Notes: a model not told the origin generated them from the letters alone. A stretch of DNA of 64,000 nt from Anaerolineales bacterium (GCA_015075625.1 JABTTZ010000003.1:682001-746000), one strand, 5' to 3'. Shown: positions 44,803 through 53,506, counted from the stretch's first letter. Program-made: numbers and translations.

Positions 44803-46625
44803 TCGCACCAACCAACCTTGCGCGTATCGATGATGCGCGTTCAGAGGCTCAGCGCGTGATGCTTGTTTTGGAAGATGAAACCGATCTGAGCGCTTGGGTG
44901 CGCCTTGCCACTGCCCTTTGCGCCTCTAGCGGCGAAATCCATCTACGGGGAGTGATCACGATTCCCGAAGGGACATCGCTAAGCGAAGGGGCAACCCGCG
45001 CCCGGAACTTCCGTGAGGCGCTCGATCAGGTTGCCCGTGATTTGCCGCTGGTGCATGATGAAGCACTGGTCACGGTGGATCACCACCCGATGGATCGCTT
45101 GATCCCCGAAATCAGCACCCGTCAGATTGATTTGGTGATTGTCCGTTGGGTTGCGCCGGATATGCTTGTTGGTGGCGTGCCGGTTGATGATGTCTTGCGG
45201 CGCGTCCCTTGCGATCTTGTTTTGTTGAACCGTGTCCCCGAAGAATCAAGCGCTCCCGTGCTGCTCTCTCTGCGCGGCGGTCCGAATATTGGGCTTGGGC
45301 TGCGGGTGGCAAAGGCGCTCGCAGAACAGGCGACAATCACCGTCTTTCATGCGGCGGATACGGCTCAGACGATCCCTAACCTAAGTGGGATCATGCGTGC
45401 TGACCCGCAGATTACGCGCACAGTAACGCTGATCAGCCAGGTGGCACGAGGGATTCTCCATGAGGCGCATACCCACAAGGCAATTGTTATGGGGGCAACC
45501 TTTCGTCAGCCTCAGTTTGCCACCAGCACAACCAGCCCCATTTTTAGCAAGATTTTTGAGGTGGTAACAATTCCTGTGGCGATGGTTCGCGCTTACCAAC
45601 CAGAAGCAGAAGCCTTTCATGTCCCGCGCCGTGCGCCAAAGGCAAAGCCTGCTGAAACGCTCTCCGTGCGTGTGGATCGCTGGTTTGCCGAGAATACCTT
45701 TCACAGCCGTGAGTTTGTCGATGTTGCCGCGTTGGTTGCCCTGAAAGAGCGGCAAAACCTCACAATCAGCTTGTGTCTGCCCGCCCTGAATGAGGAAGGG
45801 ACGGTGGGCAATGTCATCACAACGATGAAAAAGGCACTCATGGAGGATTTTCCCCTCCTAGATGAGATCGTCCTGATTGACAGCCAATCGACTGATCAGA
45901 CCGTCGCCATAGCCGAATCATTGGGCATACCTGTTTACAAACATCCCGATCTGCTGCCGGAGATGGGATCGTATGTGGGCAAGGGCGAGGCGCTCTGGAA
46001 AAGCCTCTCGGTGTTGAAGGGTGATCTGATTGCGTGGATCGATACCGACATCACGAACATTCACCCGCGTTTTGTCTATGGCTTGTTAGGACCGCTGCTC
46101 AAACGACAGGCAATTCAGTATGTGAAAGGGTTTTATCAGCGCCCGTTAACGATTGGGGATACCCTCCATGCGGTTGGCGGGGGGCGCGTCACGGAGTTGG
46201 TCGCCCGACCTTTGCTAAATCTGTTTTACCCAGAGCTATCAGGGATTATCCAGCCGCTCTCTGGGGAGTATGCCGGACGGCGCAGCGCCCTTCAGCAGAT
46301 GCCGTTTTTCAGCGGCTATGGTGTGGAGACAGGGCTTCTCATCGACCTTCACGAGCGCTTTGGATTGGAGGGAATTGCACAGGTAGACCTAGAGGAACGC
46401 ATCCATTACAACCAACCGCTGATGGGCCTTAGCAAAATGTCATTTGCCATTCATCAGGTGTTTATCGCCCGTATTGAGCAGCGCTATGGGGTAGAACTGC
46501 TTGACAGGGCAAACCGCAGCATGAAGTTAATCATTCATGAACCAGAGCGCTTTGCCCTTGATGTTGCCGAGATACGGGATGTTGAACGCCCACCCATTGC
46601 CAACCTGAACCTCGTGTCAGTTTAG
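44799..46625 (+). CDS. gpgS: Glucosyl-3-phosphoglycerate-synthase-like enzyme with N-terminal UspA-like domain
   Basis: GpgS transfers glucose from NDP-glucose to 3-phosphoglycerate, making the precursor of the solute glucosylglycerate. Residues about 320-600 match it well: LCLPALNEEGTVGNVI, DSQSTDQTVAIAESLGI, GKGEALWKSL, IDTDITNIHPRFV (donor DxD site), VKGFYQRPL and GGGRVTELVARPLLNL. Residues 15-270 form a universal-stress-protein-like region in two parts (AQRVMLVLEDETDLSAWVR, KAIVMGATFRQPQF, ATSTTSPIFSKIFEVVTIPVAMVR), not present in usual GpgS of about 320 residues. The gene symbol applies to the C-terminal half only. No GpgP phosphatase is adjacent. Confidence 0.82.
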   Translation: MIAPTNLARIDDARSEAQRVMLVLEDETDLSAWVRLATALCASSGEIHLRGVITIPEGTSLSEGATRARNFREALDQVARDLPLVHDEALVTVDHHPMDRLIPEISTRQIDLVIVRWVAPDMLVGGVPVDDVLRRVPCDLVLLNRVPEESSAPVLLSLRGGPNIGLGLRVAKALAEQATITVFHAADTAQTIPNLSGIMRADPQITRTVTLISQVARGILHEAHTHKAIVMGATFRQPQFATSTTSPIFSKIFEVVTIPVAMVRAYQPEAEAFHVPRRAPKAKPAETLSVRVDRWFAENTFHSREFVDVAALVALKERQNLTISLCLPALNEEGTVGNVITTMKKALMEDFPLLDEIVLIDSQSTDQTVAIAESLGIPVYKHPDLLPEMGSYVGKGEALWKSLSVLKGDLIAWIDTDITNIHPRFVYGLLGPLLKRQAIQYVKGFYQRPLTIGDTLHAVGGGRVTELVARPLLNLFYPELSGIIQPLSGEYAGRRSALQQMPFFSGYGVETGLLIDLHERFGLEGIAQVDLEERIHYNQPLMGLSKMSFAIHQVFIARIEQRYGVELLDRANRSMKLIIHEPERFALDVAEIRDVERPPIANLNLVSV

Positions 46626-46726
46626 GTGAGGATTGTCCACATTTGGCATGACCAATGTCAGGCAAAAGCCTGATAGGATGTAAACACCCCTTAAGGATAG
46701 AACCGCAGTATCAGGAGGATTCAATC

Positions 46727-47314
46727 ATGGCACAGGTACAGCATCAGGTTGCCACCAAAGGTGGCGTAATGATCGAAAATCCACCGTTGGCTCGCTTCCT
46801 TTTTGAAGACACCCGCTTCGCATGGTTTTGGGCAATTGTCCGCGTGGCACTAGGGATTCAATGGTTGCAATCTGGGTGGGGAAAATTGAGTACCCCAGCA
46901 TGGATGCAAACAGGTGATGCCTTGAAAGGGTTCTGGGAGCGTGCCGCCGCCATTCCCGAAGGTGGGCGTCCCCCAATTATCTTTGATTGGTATCGGGATT
47001 TCATTCAAGGGTTGTTGAATGCCGGGGCGTACACATGGTTCGCCAAGCTGATTACCTTTGGCGAAATTGCCATTGGCGCAGCACTTATCCTCGGTGCGTT
47101 CACCGGTATTGCCGCCTTCTTTGGGGCATTCATGAACTGGAACTTTATCATGGCGGGGACGGCAAGCAGCAACGCGCTTTTGGCACTGGGAGCGCTGTTC
47201 CTCATCTTGGCATGGAAAACTGCTGGCTGGTGGGGCTTGGATCGGTTCTTGCTCCCCCGTTTGGGAACGCCATGGTCGCCACGCAAGCCAAAATCAGAGG
47301 GCGGCGGCGACTAA
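46727..47314 (+). CDS. DoxX/DoxD-family membrane protein
   Basis: The 195-residue protein has four TM helices. The first carries RVALGIQWLQSGWGKL, typical of DoxX family proteins (quinone- or thiol-linked small membrane subunits). Later helices read LITFGEIAIGAALILGAFTG and LLALGALFLILAWKTAGWWGLDRFL. A frame open from 46655 is not used: AGGAGG before ATG 46727 fixes the start. It follows the GpgS-like gene by about 100 bp in the same direction. The electron donor and partner are unknown. Confidence 0.85.
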   Translation: MAQVQHQVATKGGVMIENPPLARFLFEDTRFAWFWAIVRVALGIQWLQSGWGKLSTPAWMQTGDALKGFWERAAAIPEGGRPPIIFDWYRDFIQGLLNAGAYTWFAKLITFGEIAIGAALILGAFTGIAAFFGAFMNWNFIMAGTASSNALLALGALFLILAWKTAGWWGLDRFLLPRLGTPWSPRKPKSEGGGD

Positions 47315-47340
47315 GCGCTTTTTCCCCTCAACACTAAACC

Positions 47341-47395
47341 TCTACTTTGCTTAGCCCCCTTTCCCCATGTGTGAGAAAGGGTTTTTTCTTCTAAG
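47341..47395. repeat. Short segment of the dispersed C-run intergenic repeat
   Basis: TTAGCCCCCTTTCCCC, then GTGAGAAAGGGTTTTTTCTT. It may also serve as a terminator for doxX, since GAAAGGG pairs with CCCTTTC before T-rich sequence. Confidence 0.4.
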
Positions 47396-47458
47396 GCATA
47401 TTTTGCCAATGAATTCAAGTCATTTCAAAACCCTGCCCCTTGCCCCCTCTCCATTCAT

Positions 47459-48079
47459 GGCTGAGGAGAGGACATATTTGGAAGGCGGGTTGAAAAATAG
47501 GGAGTTCATCGTTCAAACTGGAAATCGACCAAGAAACCCAGTGAGGAACGATGAACTACAAACTACTGTACCAATTAGAGCAGCACTTGTCAGCCCATCT
47601 ACCGTGTTTCAATAGTTGGCAGCCGTAAAATGTAAGCTTGTTTAGCTATGGGGTGATCCAAACGGAGAGCTATCAGCAAGGAGCGATTGCGCGGGCGGTG
47701 AGTTGCGGGGAACAGGTAGAGAGTACGGCGCGGCGCTTTCGCCGCTGGCTCGCTAATAAAGCGCTCGACCTGACAGCCTTTTTCGCCGAAGGACAAGTGG
47801 AGATGATTCGCGCCCTGCTGGAAGCATCATATCGCCAACCGGCTGGTTCTGTTGACCATTGTCTACACGTGGGTGGTCGCCCTCGGCAGCCAAGCCGTTG
47901 CTGTTGGCATTGCCCAACCGCTCGTTCGTCGTCCCGACGGGTCGTTCCGGCGGCTCTGGAGCTTGTTTCGGGAAGGCTTGCGCTACTTCGTGCAAGTTGT
48001 TCAACGCCAAACCTTATGTCTAGGATTACCCTTTATCCCAGACATAAGGTTTACTTGAAAACATGTCCTCTCCCCAGCC
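47459..48079 (+). mobile_element. Internally deleted IS4-like element, copy 2 (MITE-like)
   Basis: The same 621-bp element as at 21584, in the same orientation, with the same terminal inverted repeats (GGCTGAGGAGAGGACAT at 47459; inverse ending at 48079, with ATGTCCTCTCCCCAGCC, one base changed). It has the same internal junction. Homology again begins 41 bp left of the terminal repeat (47418), so 664 bp are shared between the two loci. The flanks on the right differ completely. Confidence 0.8.
47551..48058 (+). pseudogene. IS4-like transposase remnant, copy 2 (deleted core plus nonsense codon)
   Basis: It reads as copy 1 from MNYKLLYQLEQHLSAH, but the 26th codon is TAA at 47626 where copy 1 has CAA. 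The frame reopens with SYGVIQTESYQQGAIARAV, meets the same deletion junction near 47835, and continues in another frame as YTWVVALGSQAVAVG to the stop at 48058. Copy 2 thus carries an extra lesion relative to copy 1. Confidence 0.72.
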
Positions 48080-48081
48080 CT

Positions 48082-48498
48082 CCACCGTGAAGTTCCGCAC
48101 GCTTGCGGCACGCACGATGAACTCTAGGTGGGCTTCTCAGTCACAGACCGTAGCCCACACGCACTATCCCGCTCCCGCCCCCCATTTGTCGCTCTCTTTG
48201 TCTTCAAATACGTTCGCACGCCGTTCTGCCTCTGCTCCCACCCACACTCGCTGCGCCACCACCCCCAACGGCACCCCAAGTTCGCTCACCGCCAAGATGC
48301 TATGCACAAACAGCCCTCATCCTTTCCTTTGACGAGTTTCAGTACCCTCAACGGGCTGGACGTGGTTGCAACTGGCTGCAATACCTTCAGGAAAGGGTAT
48401 GTCTCCCCGATGATCATCGCTTTATAAAACGGTATATCAGGAAGGGATTTGCGAACCCCCCCCGAAAACGCCCTGTTTTGCCCCCTTCAACGATCTTG
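48082..48498. other. Stretch of about 417 bp without a convincing gene
   Basis: Three frames are partly open but compositionally poor (Ser/Thr/Pro runs), and none starts with a ribosome site. One frame at about 48300-48450 reads LILSFDEFQYPQRAGRG, NWLQYLQERV and IKRYIRKGF, which looks more protein-like and could be the end of a decayed gene or IS, not identified. It converges on the site-2 protease gene. Confidence 0.4.
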
Positions 48499-49617
48499 TC
48501 AGGTTCGGTAAATAATATCGCGGCGGTTCAACATCCCCACAAATTGTTCCCCGGCATACACTGGGGCGTGATTCACCTTGCCCGTGTCCAATGCCTTCAG
48601 GGTTGTCTCTAGGTCGTCCTCCACACCGACGAGGATCAACTGCTCACGAGGGATCATGTACTCGCCAACGCGGTGCTTGCCCCACTCCAAGCGGGGCAGA
48701 TGCTCAATCTGGGCAAGGGTGATCATCCCCTGGAGGGCATCGCCGACCATGACCGGGAACGCCTGATCGTGGGCATGGTCAAGGTAACGCCAGGCAAAAA
48801 TGGCAAGGCGCATGTCGGGATCGATGATCGGGATGTGCGAACGCATCACCCGCTGAACGCTCAGGTCGGCGGGTTTAGTCAGGGGCATCCCCCCACCCAC
48901 TGTGCGGTAGCTCAGCAGCGAGAGGGTGTAGAGGTAAAAACCTGTCATAGCGATCAGCACGGCACTGATCACCCCACCCTGCACGAAAATGGCAAAACCA
49001 AAGAGCATGATCCCGCCCGCCACCCACTGACCGGCGCGGCTGGCGGCAGTCGTCGCCCGGCGATAGCTGCCCCACCGCCACCACAACAGCGCCCGCAGCA
49101 CGCGCCCGCCATCGAGCGGAAAGCCGGGCAGTAGGTTGAAGATCGCCAGCGTCATGTTCACCGCCGAAAGCCACCCACAGGCGACCCCCGCTATTCCGGG
49201 CAGCCACGCGGCAACCTGAAAAAAAACGGCGAGGAACAAACTGGAGAGCGGTCCGGCAAGGGCGATCCAGAATTCGTGTTCGGGGCGCTCCGGCTCACGG
49301 GTGATCTGCGCCTGCCCACCGAAGATGTTTAAGACGACCCGCGCCACCGGCACGTGGTAGCGCTGTGCCATCAGCACATGCGCCATCTCGTGCCAAAGGA
49401 CAGAGGCGACCAGCAGCGCCGAGGCGATCCCTCCGGCAAGCCATGCCGCCAGCGGGGAATGGTCTGCCACCGCACGGGGGAAAATCTGCGTCGCCAGAGT
49501 CAGGGCGACAATTCCCGCAATGATCAGCAGGCTTGGATCAACGCGAATCTCCACCCCACCGAGGTCGCCTAAGCGCCAGCCGCCGCGCATCCGCCGAATC
49601 TGCTGCCCTCTTGCCAT
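48499..49617 (-). CDS. Site-2 protease family (M50) zinc metalloprotease with CBS domains
   Basis: The 372-residue membrane protease has the zinc motif VLWHEMAHVLMAQRY (HExxH) in its second TM region. The second metal site NLLPGFPLDGGRVLRALLWW (NxxPxxPLDGG) is in the later TM region. About five TM helices precede a cytoplasmic C-terminus (about 245-372) with two CBS motifs (VQRVMRSHIPIIDPDMRL, VGEYMIPREQLILVG), which usually bind adenosyl ligands and gate activity. M50B proteases cut membrane-bound regulators within the bilayer. ATG 49617 has GGGGAG 10 nt upstream and is preferred over GTG 49635. No anti-sigma factor is nearby. Confidence 0.92.
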   Translation of the reverse strand: MARGQQIRRMRGGWRLGDLGGVEIRVDPSLLIIAGIVALTLATQIFPRAVADHSPLAAWLAGGIASALLVASVLWHEMAHVLMAQRYHVPVARVVLNIFGGQAQITREPERPEHEFWIALAGPLSSLFLAVFFQVAAWLPGIAGVACGWLSAVNMTLAIFNLLPGFPLDGGRVLRALLWWRWGSYRRATTAASRAGQWVAGGIMLFGFAIFVQGGVISAVLIAMTGFYLYTLSLLSYRTVGGGMPLTKPADLSVQRVMRSHIPIIDPDMRLAIFAWRYLDHAHDQAFPVMVGDALQGMITLAQIEHLPRLEWGKHRVGEYMIPREQLILVGVEDDLETTLKALDTGKVNHAPVYAGEQFVGMLNRRDIIYRT

Positions 49618-49832
49618 GTCTAATCTGCTCCCCACCCGATAACGTGTGCGTTGGCGTCTAGGGGATGATTTGTTTCTGATGATCGTTAATGATACATGGG
49701 ATTCGCCGTGAACGGCGATCTATGCCTCCCTCTTTGATCTCTGTCCATGCCTGATTCTTACCCTGCTTACTGATTACGCTCTGGCGTCGGTTCGGTGGGT
49801 TTCGATGCCACAGCACCTTCGCCGCATTCTAG

Positions 49833-50718
49833 TAACCGTTGGTGCTAGTTCACAGAGCAAACTGAGCAAGATGATAAAGGCGATCCATGGGATCAGCCTC
49901 CAGTTGTAAAGTGCGATTGAGTCCGAGCAGCACCTTGAACATAGCAGCCACATAGACTAGACGAGCGTCAAAATGGGTAGGAGAGCGATGAAAGACCTTT
50001 TTCAAGCTGCAAACAGTCGTCACCAGCGAGAGTGCGGTTTCCACCAACATGAGTGCGTTCCAAGTCCCTCACCGACAAAGCTTGAGATTGGACAGAATAC
50101 CCTCGGCGGCGTTGAAGCCGGTGTCGGACAGCACGATGCTCACCTCTTCCAACGCCTTCACCAGGGGCAAGAGCCTCCGGTCATGGACATTTGCTGTATC
50201 CCATACCCAACTGACACCCTGCCCATCGCATTAATCAGCCAACACAACTTCATGCCCACCATCCAGCGCCCGTTGGATTTGCCTTTCTTGCCGATTTGCC
50301 CCTCACTACACCCTTCGCGGATGGGATGGATCCATTCGATGCCATAGCTATCGATGACGGTGAAGAGACTCGGTTCCGCCAGAAAACCCTGACACCAATC
50401 CCGATGTGTACGCAGCAGGCGCTGCAAGCGCATGCGATAGGGCAGTCCCGCCGAACAGCCCATCGAAATCGCGCGCCAGCCAGCGGTAGAAGGCACGAAA
50501 GTAGCCTCCTTTGAGGGCAACCAGCACCCCAATCGTGACCAGTTCACTCCGATACTGCTTAGCTCGCGCGTGTTTGGGCACATTGGGCATCCGCTCATCT
50601 ATCGCATAGAACACAGCGATGATAAGCTCTTCCGTAGTTACGGTGCATACTCCCTACAGTTGGATGACTATCGGTTGTATGCTGTCCGTGACCTTTTTTC
50701 AACTAGCACCAACGGTTA
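49833..50718 (-). mobile_element. Decayed insertion sequence with 18-bp perfect terminal inverted repeats
   Basis: TAACCGTTGGTGCTAGTT occurs at 49833-49850 and, inverted, at 50701-50718, bounding an 886-bp element that contains a broken transposase on the minus strand. No unambiguous target duplication was found at the flanks. The element size and the full-length terminal repeats show that the IS inserted whole and later decayed by point changes. Confidence 0.8.
49850..50614 (-). pseudogene. DDE transposase with two frameshifts and one nonsense codon
   Basis: From ATG 50614 the frame reads MPNVPKHARAKQYRSELVTIG, then GGYFRAFYRWLARDFDGLFGG. It shifts near 50455 to a second frame with YRMRLQRLLRTHRDWCQGF, FTVIDSYGIEWIHPIREG and GKKGKSNGRWMVGMKLCW (first DDE Asp in VIDSYG). 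It shifts again near 50205 to a third frame with LSDTGFNAAEGI, an in-frame TGA near 50081, then MLVETALSLVTTVCSLKKVF to the end. The organisation resembles IS982/IS4-type DDE transposases; the exact family is not assigned. Confidence 0.78.
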
Positions 50719-51075
50719 GTAAAGGAGGCATCTATGCCGGGTTTTCTCGCTATCGGAAATGTCAGGATTCCGCCTATCACATTTTCCTGAACGATAATAA
50801 CTATCTCAAAAAAATATCGTAAATAACGCTAACGAAGGGCTAAATTGTGGGAAAATAGGTGTATAGTACTCCTATAGAACTTATGCCAGTTGAACTTGTT
50901 TACCCTATATTCATCGAAAGAGGCAGTTTGAGGGTAAGCCCGCAATTTATGCACTAATAGGTTTTGCGCGGTTGCCCCATTTGTCTCTGATCTGCCAAAC
51001 GAGCAGATTGAGTGAGAAATGAGGATGATCACGTAAATCCCTAATTTGTATGTTCATGCTATGAGGTATACAACG
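50719..51075. other. AT-rich intergenic stretch before a secreted-protein gene
   Basis: 357 bp of AT-richer sequence (for example AATAACTATCTCAAAAAAAT and GGTGTATAGTACTCCTATAG) with no coding frame. It contains TATTCATCGAAAG at about 50910, also found at about 26455. Promoter elements for the following gene probably lie here but no clear pair was seen. Confidence 0.4.
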
Positions 51076-51723
51076 ATGAAACGAATTTTGTTCACCTGTG
51101 CTATCGTCGCCCTCCTGATTACGGTATCGTTTGGTGGCGCACAGTCTGCTGCTGCCCAAAGCGAGTATCTCGTCATGACCTACCCCGGAGGGGCGATTTG
51201 TACGTCAACGTTCATTTTTATGCCGTTCTATATCGAAAGCTATCTGGATGCTCCAACTCCCTTTTCTGAAACAGGTTACGTCAATGGCGTCGCAGTTTAC
51301 AGCCTTAACGGGGTACAATCCGCTGGCTTTTCTTCCTACCTAGGTAATGTTCCTTTTGGCTTCGCCCCACCTGAGGAATTTCCCTATACCTTTCAAGTAA
51401 TTGCCGACTTCAACGGCAAATTCGTTGTCACGATCAATGGGGTTTGTTATGGCGAAGGGCAAGAACCCGTCGTCAGTTTTGCTGATAGCGTTGCTGAGGG
51501 GCGTTCTCCCGATGCCTCGTTTGAACTGCGCTATATCACCTGCACAACAGGTCTCTATGATATGCCTGCTGGCAAGCAATTAGAAACGGGCGAATTTGTC
51601 AAAGAGGGACAGACATGGTTTGTCAACCCCACGCCAGTCAAAGGCGCAGACGGTCGCTCGTGGACGGAAATTTTCGTTAGCGGAGCGCGAAACGCCTATC
51701 TACCAACTGCCTGTGTAGGATAA
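51076..51723 (+). CDS. Small secreted protein of unknown function
   Basis: The 215-residue product has a clear signal peptide (MKRILFTCAIVALLITVSFGG, cut near AAAQS). The mature domain is mostly beta and rich in Phe, Tyr and Gly (FNGKFVVTINGVCYGEGQEP, DASFELRYITCTTGLYDMPAG), with four Cys that could form two disulfides. The part DASFELRYITCTTGLYDMP...QTWFVNP...WTEIFVSG resembles SH3-like/GW wrapping seen in exported Chloroflexota proteins, but no family is named. GAGG 9 nt before ATG 51076 fixes the start against earlier in-frame starts. It stands alone, 350 bp from an IS. Confidence 0.68.
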   Translation: MKRILFTCAIVALLITVSFGGAQSAAAQSEYLVMTYPGGAICTSTFIFMPFYIESYLDAPTPFSETGYVNGVAVYSLNGVQSAGFSSYLGNVPFGFAPPEEFPYTFQVIADFNGKFVVTINGVCYGEGQEPVVSFADSVAEGRSPDASFELRYITCTTGLYDMPAGKQLETGEFVKEGQTWFVNPTPVKGADGRSWTEIFVSGARNAYLPTACVG

Positions 51724-51784
51724 CCGACAGGCGGGCGCATACCATACGTCCTTACGGAGTGTGGGGGAGGGCATCTTTTGCTTT

Positions 51785-51832
51785 CAAGCCCCGTAGGGGT
51801 GGTCCGTCTTAGCCCGCTGCTTTGGCGGCGGG
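51785..51832 (-). repeat. REP-like hairpin doublet, copy 2
   Basis: CAAGCCCCGTAGGGGTGG, then AGCCCGCTGC and GGCGGCGGGC. In reverse complement it carries the same two hairpins in the same order as 4290-4336, with the spacer between them diverged. Confidence 0.6.
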
Positions 51833-51942
51833 CGCTATGATGAGGGCGGATGAGGGCGCGACTCACACTGCCTTTTTGATGAATATGGGGCAAGCAGGTT
51901 CAACTGTGTACGTTCTGCCCTCTGTGTGATGAGTTGCCCTCG

Positions 51943-53181
51943 CTAGGCTGTGGCTACTTTGGGCTCTGGTTTTACGCTGATCCGCAGCGCTAACCCCGCC
52001 GCCACCAAACCCAATACGGCTGCTGAAATAAAAATCAGGTGGTAATCGCCCAAGAGATCGCGGAAAAAGCCTCCCGCATAGCTGGCAACCCCCGCCCCGA
52101 TCATGTGAGAACAAAATATCCAACCGTAGATCAGACTCAACGACTGCCGTCCGAAACGTTTTACGGTGAGGTTCACCGTTGGGGGGACAGTGGCAACCCA
52201 ATCTAGCCCATAAATGATTGAGAAAATAAGCATCCCTTGCATTTCAAGGACAAAGGGCAAAAACGCCAGCGAGACGCCCCGAAACCCGTAGTAAATTGCC
52301 AATAAGCGACGGTTGTCATAGCGATCACTCAGCCAACCAGAGGCAAGAGTCCCAAAAATATTCATTACCCCCATGATCGCCAGCGCATAACTGATGTCTC
52401 CTTGGACGAAGCCGTGTTCTAAGGTGTGGGGGAGCAAGTGAGTCCCGATCAAGCCGTTCGTTGTATAGCCACAGATGAAGAAACTCCCCGCCAAAAGCCA
52501 AAAATCGCGGGTGCGAAGCGCCTCACGAAGGGAGGTTTTCCGCATATCCAGTTGGAGCGTTGCTGGCGTCACCCCGCCAACAGGCTCTAATTTCATTCCC
52601 TCTGGATGGTTGCGCATGAGCAGAAACACACAGGGAATCAAGATCGCAGAGACGATCCCAATCAGGGTGAGGACAGCACGCCAACCGGAGCTTGAGCCCA
52701 AGGCGATCAGGCTAGGGACAAAGATCAACTGCCCGGTGGCTGATGCTGCGCTGAAGATGCCGAGGACGATCCCCCGATATTTGTTGAACCAATTGAGGGC
52801 GGTGGTAGCCCCCAATGTTCCTGATAACATCCCTGTGGCAACACCGACAACCACCCCCCAAAGGAGATGCAACTGCCAAAGGGTATTTATCCCCGTCAGA
52901 AGGAACAAGCCTGCTGCATTCAGCGTCAAACCGACGAGCATGACCCGACGCACCCCTAAACGTCCCACCAGCAGCCCACCAAGCGGCGCCCCAAAGCCAA
53001 AGACGAACAAACTAATGGCAACGGCGAAGGATACTTCCGAGCGCGTCCAGAGGAATTCTCCCTCGAGGGGCTTGATGATGATGCTAGGTGCAGTGCGTGT
53101 TCCCGCCGAGGTAAGCAAGACGCAGAAGGTGATCAAAACGACGACAAAGGCATAGTGAAACCGGCGCGTTGGGAGAGGCAT
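51943..53181 (-). CDS. MFS transporter (monocarboxylate/OFA-like)
   Basis: The 412-residue protein has 12 predicted TM helices. The MFS loop 2-3 motif is GAPLGGLLVGRLGVRRVMLVG, and the equivalent in the second half is ASGWLSDRYDNRRLLAIYYG. SIIIKPLEGEFLWTRSEVSFAVAI near TM1-2 (the P-x-x-x-E-F-x-W-x-R/S segment) is typical of the monocarboxylate/oxalate-formate type. A frame extends to 53274, but the ATG at 53181 begins directly before TM1. Likely an organic-acid exchanger; the substrate is unproven. Standalone. Confidence 0.88.
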   Translation of the reverse strand: MPLPTRRFHYAFVVVLITFCVLLTSAGTRTAPSIIIKPLEGEFLWTRSEVSFAVAISLFVFGFGAPLGGLLVGRLGVRRVMLVGLTLNAAGLFLLTGINTLWQLHLLWGVVVGVATGMLSGTLGATTALNWFNKYRGIVLGIFSAASATGQLIFVPSLIALGSSSGWRAVLTLIGIVSAILIPCVFLLMRNHPEGMKLEPVGGVTPATLQLDMRKTSLREALRTRDFWLLAGSFFICGYTTNGLIGTHLLPHTLEHGFVQGDISYALAIMGVMNIFGTLASGWLSDRYDNRRLLAIYYGFRGVSLAFLPFVLEMQGMLIFSIIYGLDWVATVPPTVNLTVKRFGRQSLSLIYGWIFCSHMIGAGVASYAGGFFRDLLGDYHLIFISAAVLGLVAAGLALRISVKPEPKVATA

Positions 53182-53340
53182 TGACGGTCTTTCTTCGCGT
53201 ATAAGGGGACATTGCCCGACACAAGATTCAAGTGGACTGATCAAAGGATAAATCCCCACAGGTTTAGATGTCAATCAAAATAGGATAGAAAAAAGTGATA
53301 GCGTTTATCATTCATAGCGAACTTAGGCGTCTCGTTCTCT

Positions 53341-53506
53341 CCTACAGCATTTTTCAAGGAGATTGACCCCTTAGTGGTCAACAGCCCTGCTTATCACGAT
53401 ATACTTACCAATGGGCTAGGGGGTGGTGATCAAGGGGTAAACGAACGACGCTCGCCCTTCTTGTAAGAAGGCTGGTTGCAGTCTAACCAGTGAGGGTACT
53501 GCAATA
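53341..53506 (-). repeat. Dispersed repeat, copy 2 (inverted relative to 6.3 kb)
   Basis: Reverse complement of 6260-6426 with scattered changes; about 90 percent identical by eye. It fills most of the 418-bp gap between the MFS gene and the LysM-M23 gene, and no other feature is seen in that gap. It retains the palindrome CTTCTTGTAAGAAG in slightly altered form (one central base changed). Confidence 0.8.

Noticed and set aside
48063-48427. Overlapping open frames of 89 and 99 codons
   Set aside because: Ser/Thr/Pro-rich with no start signal, and one begins inside the terminal repeat of the mobile element.
52475-53155. Plus-strand open frame of 226 codons
   Set aside because: Antisense to the MFS transporter; Arg/Pro/Thr-rich shadow.
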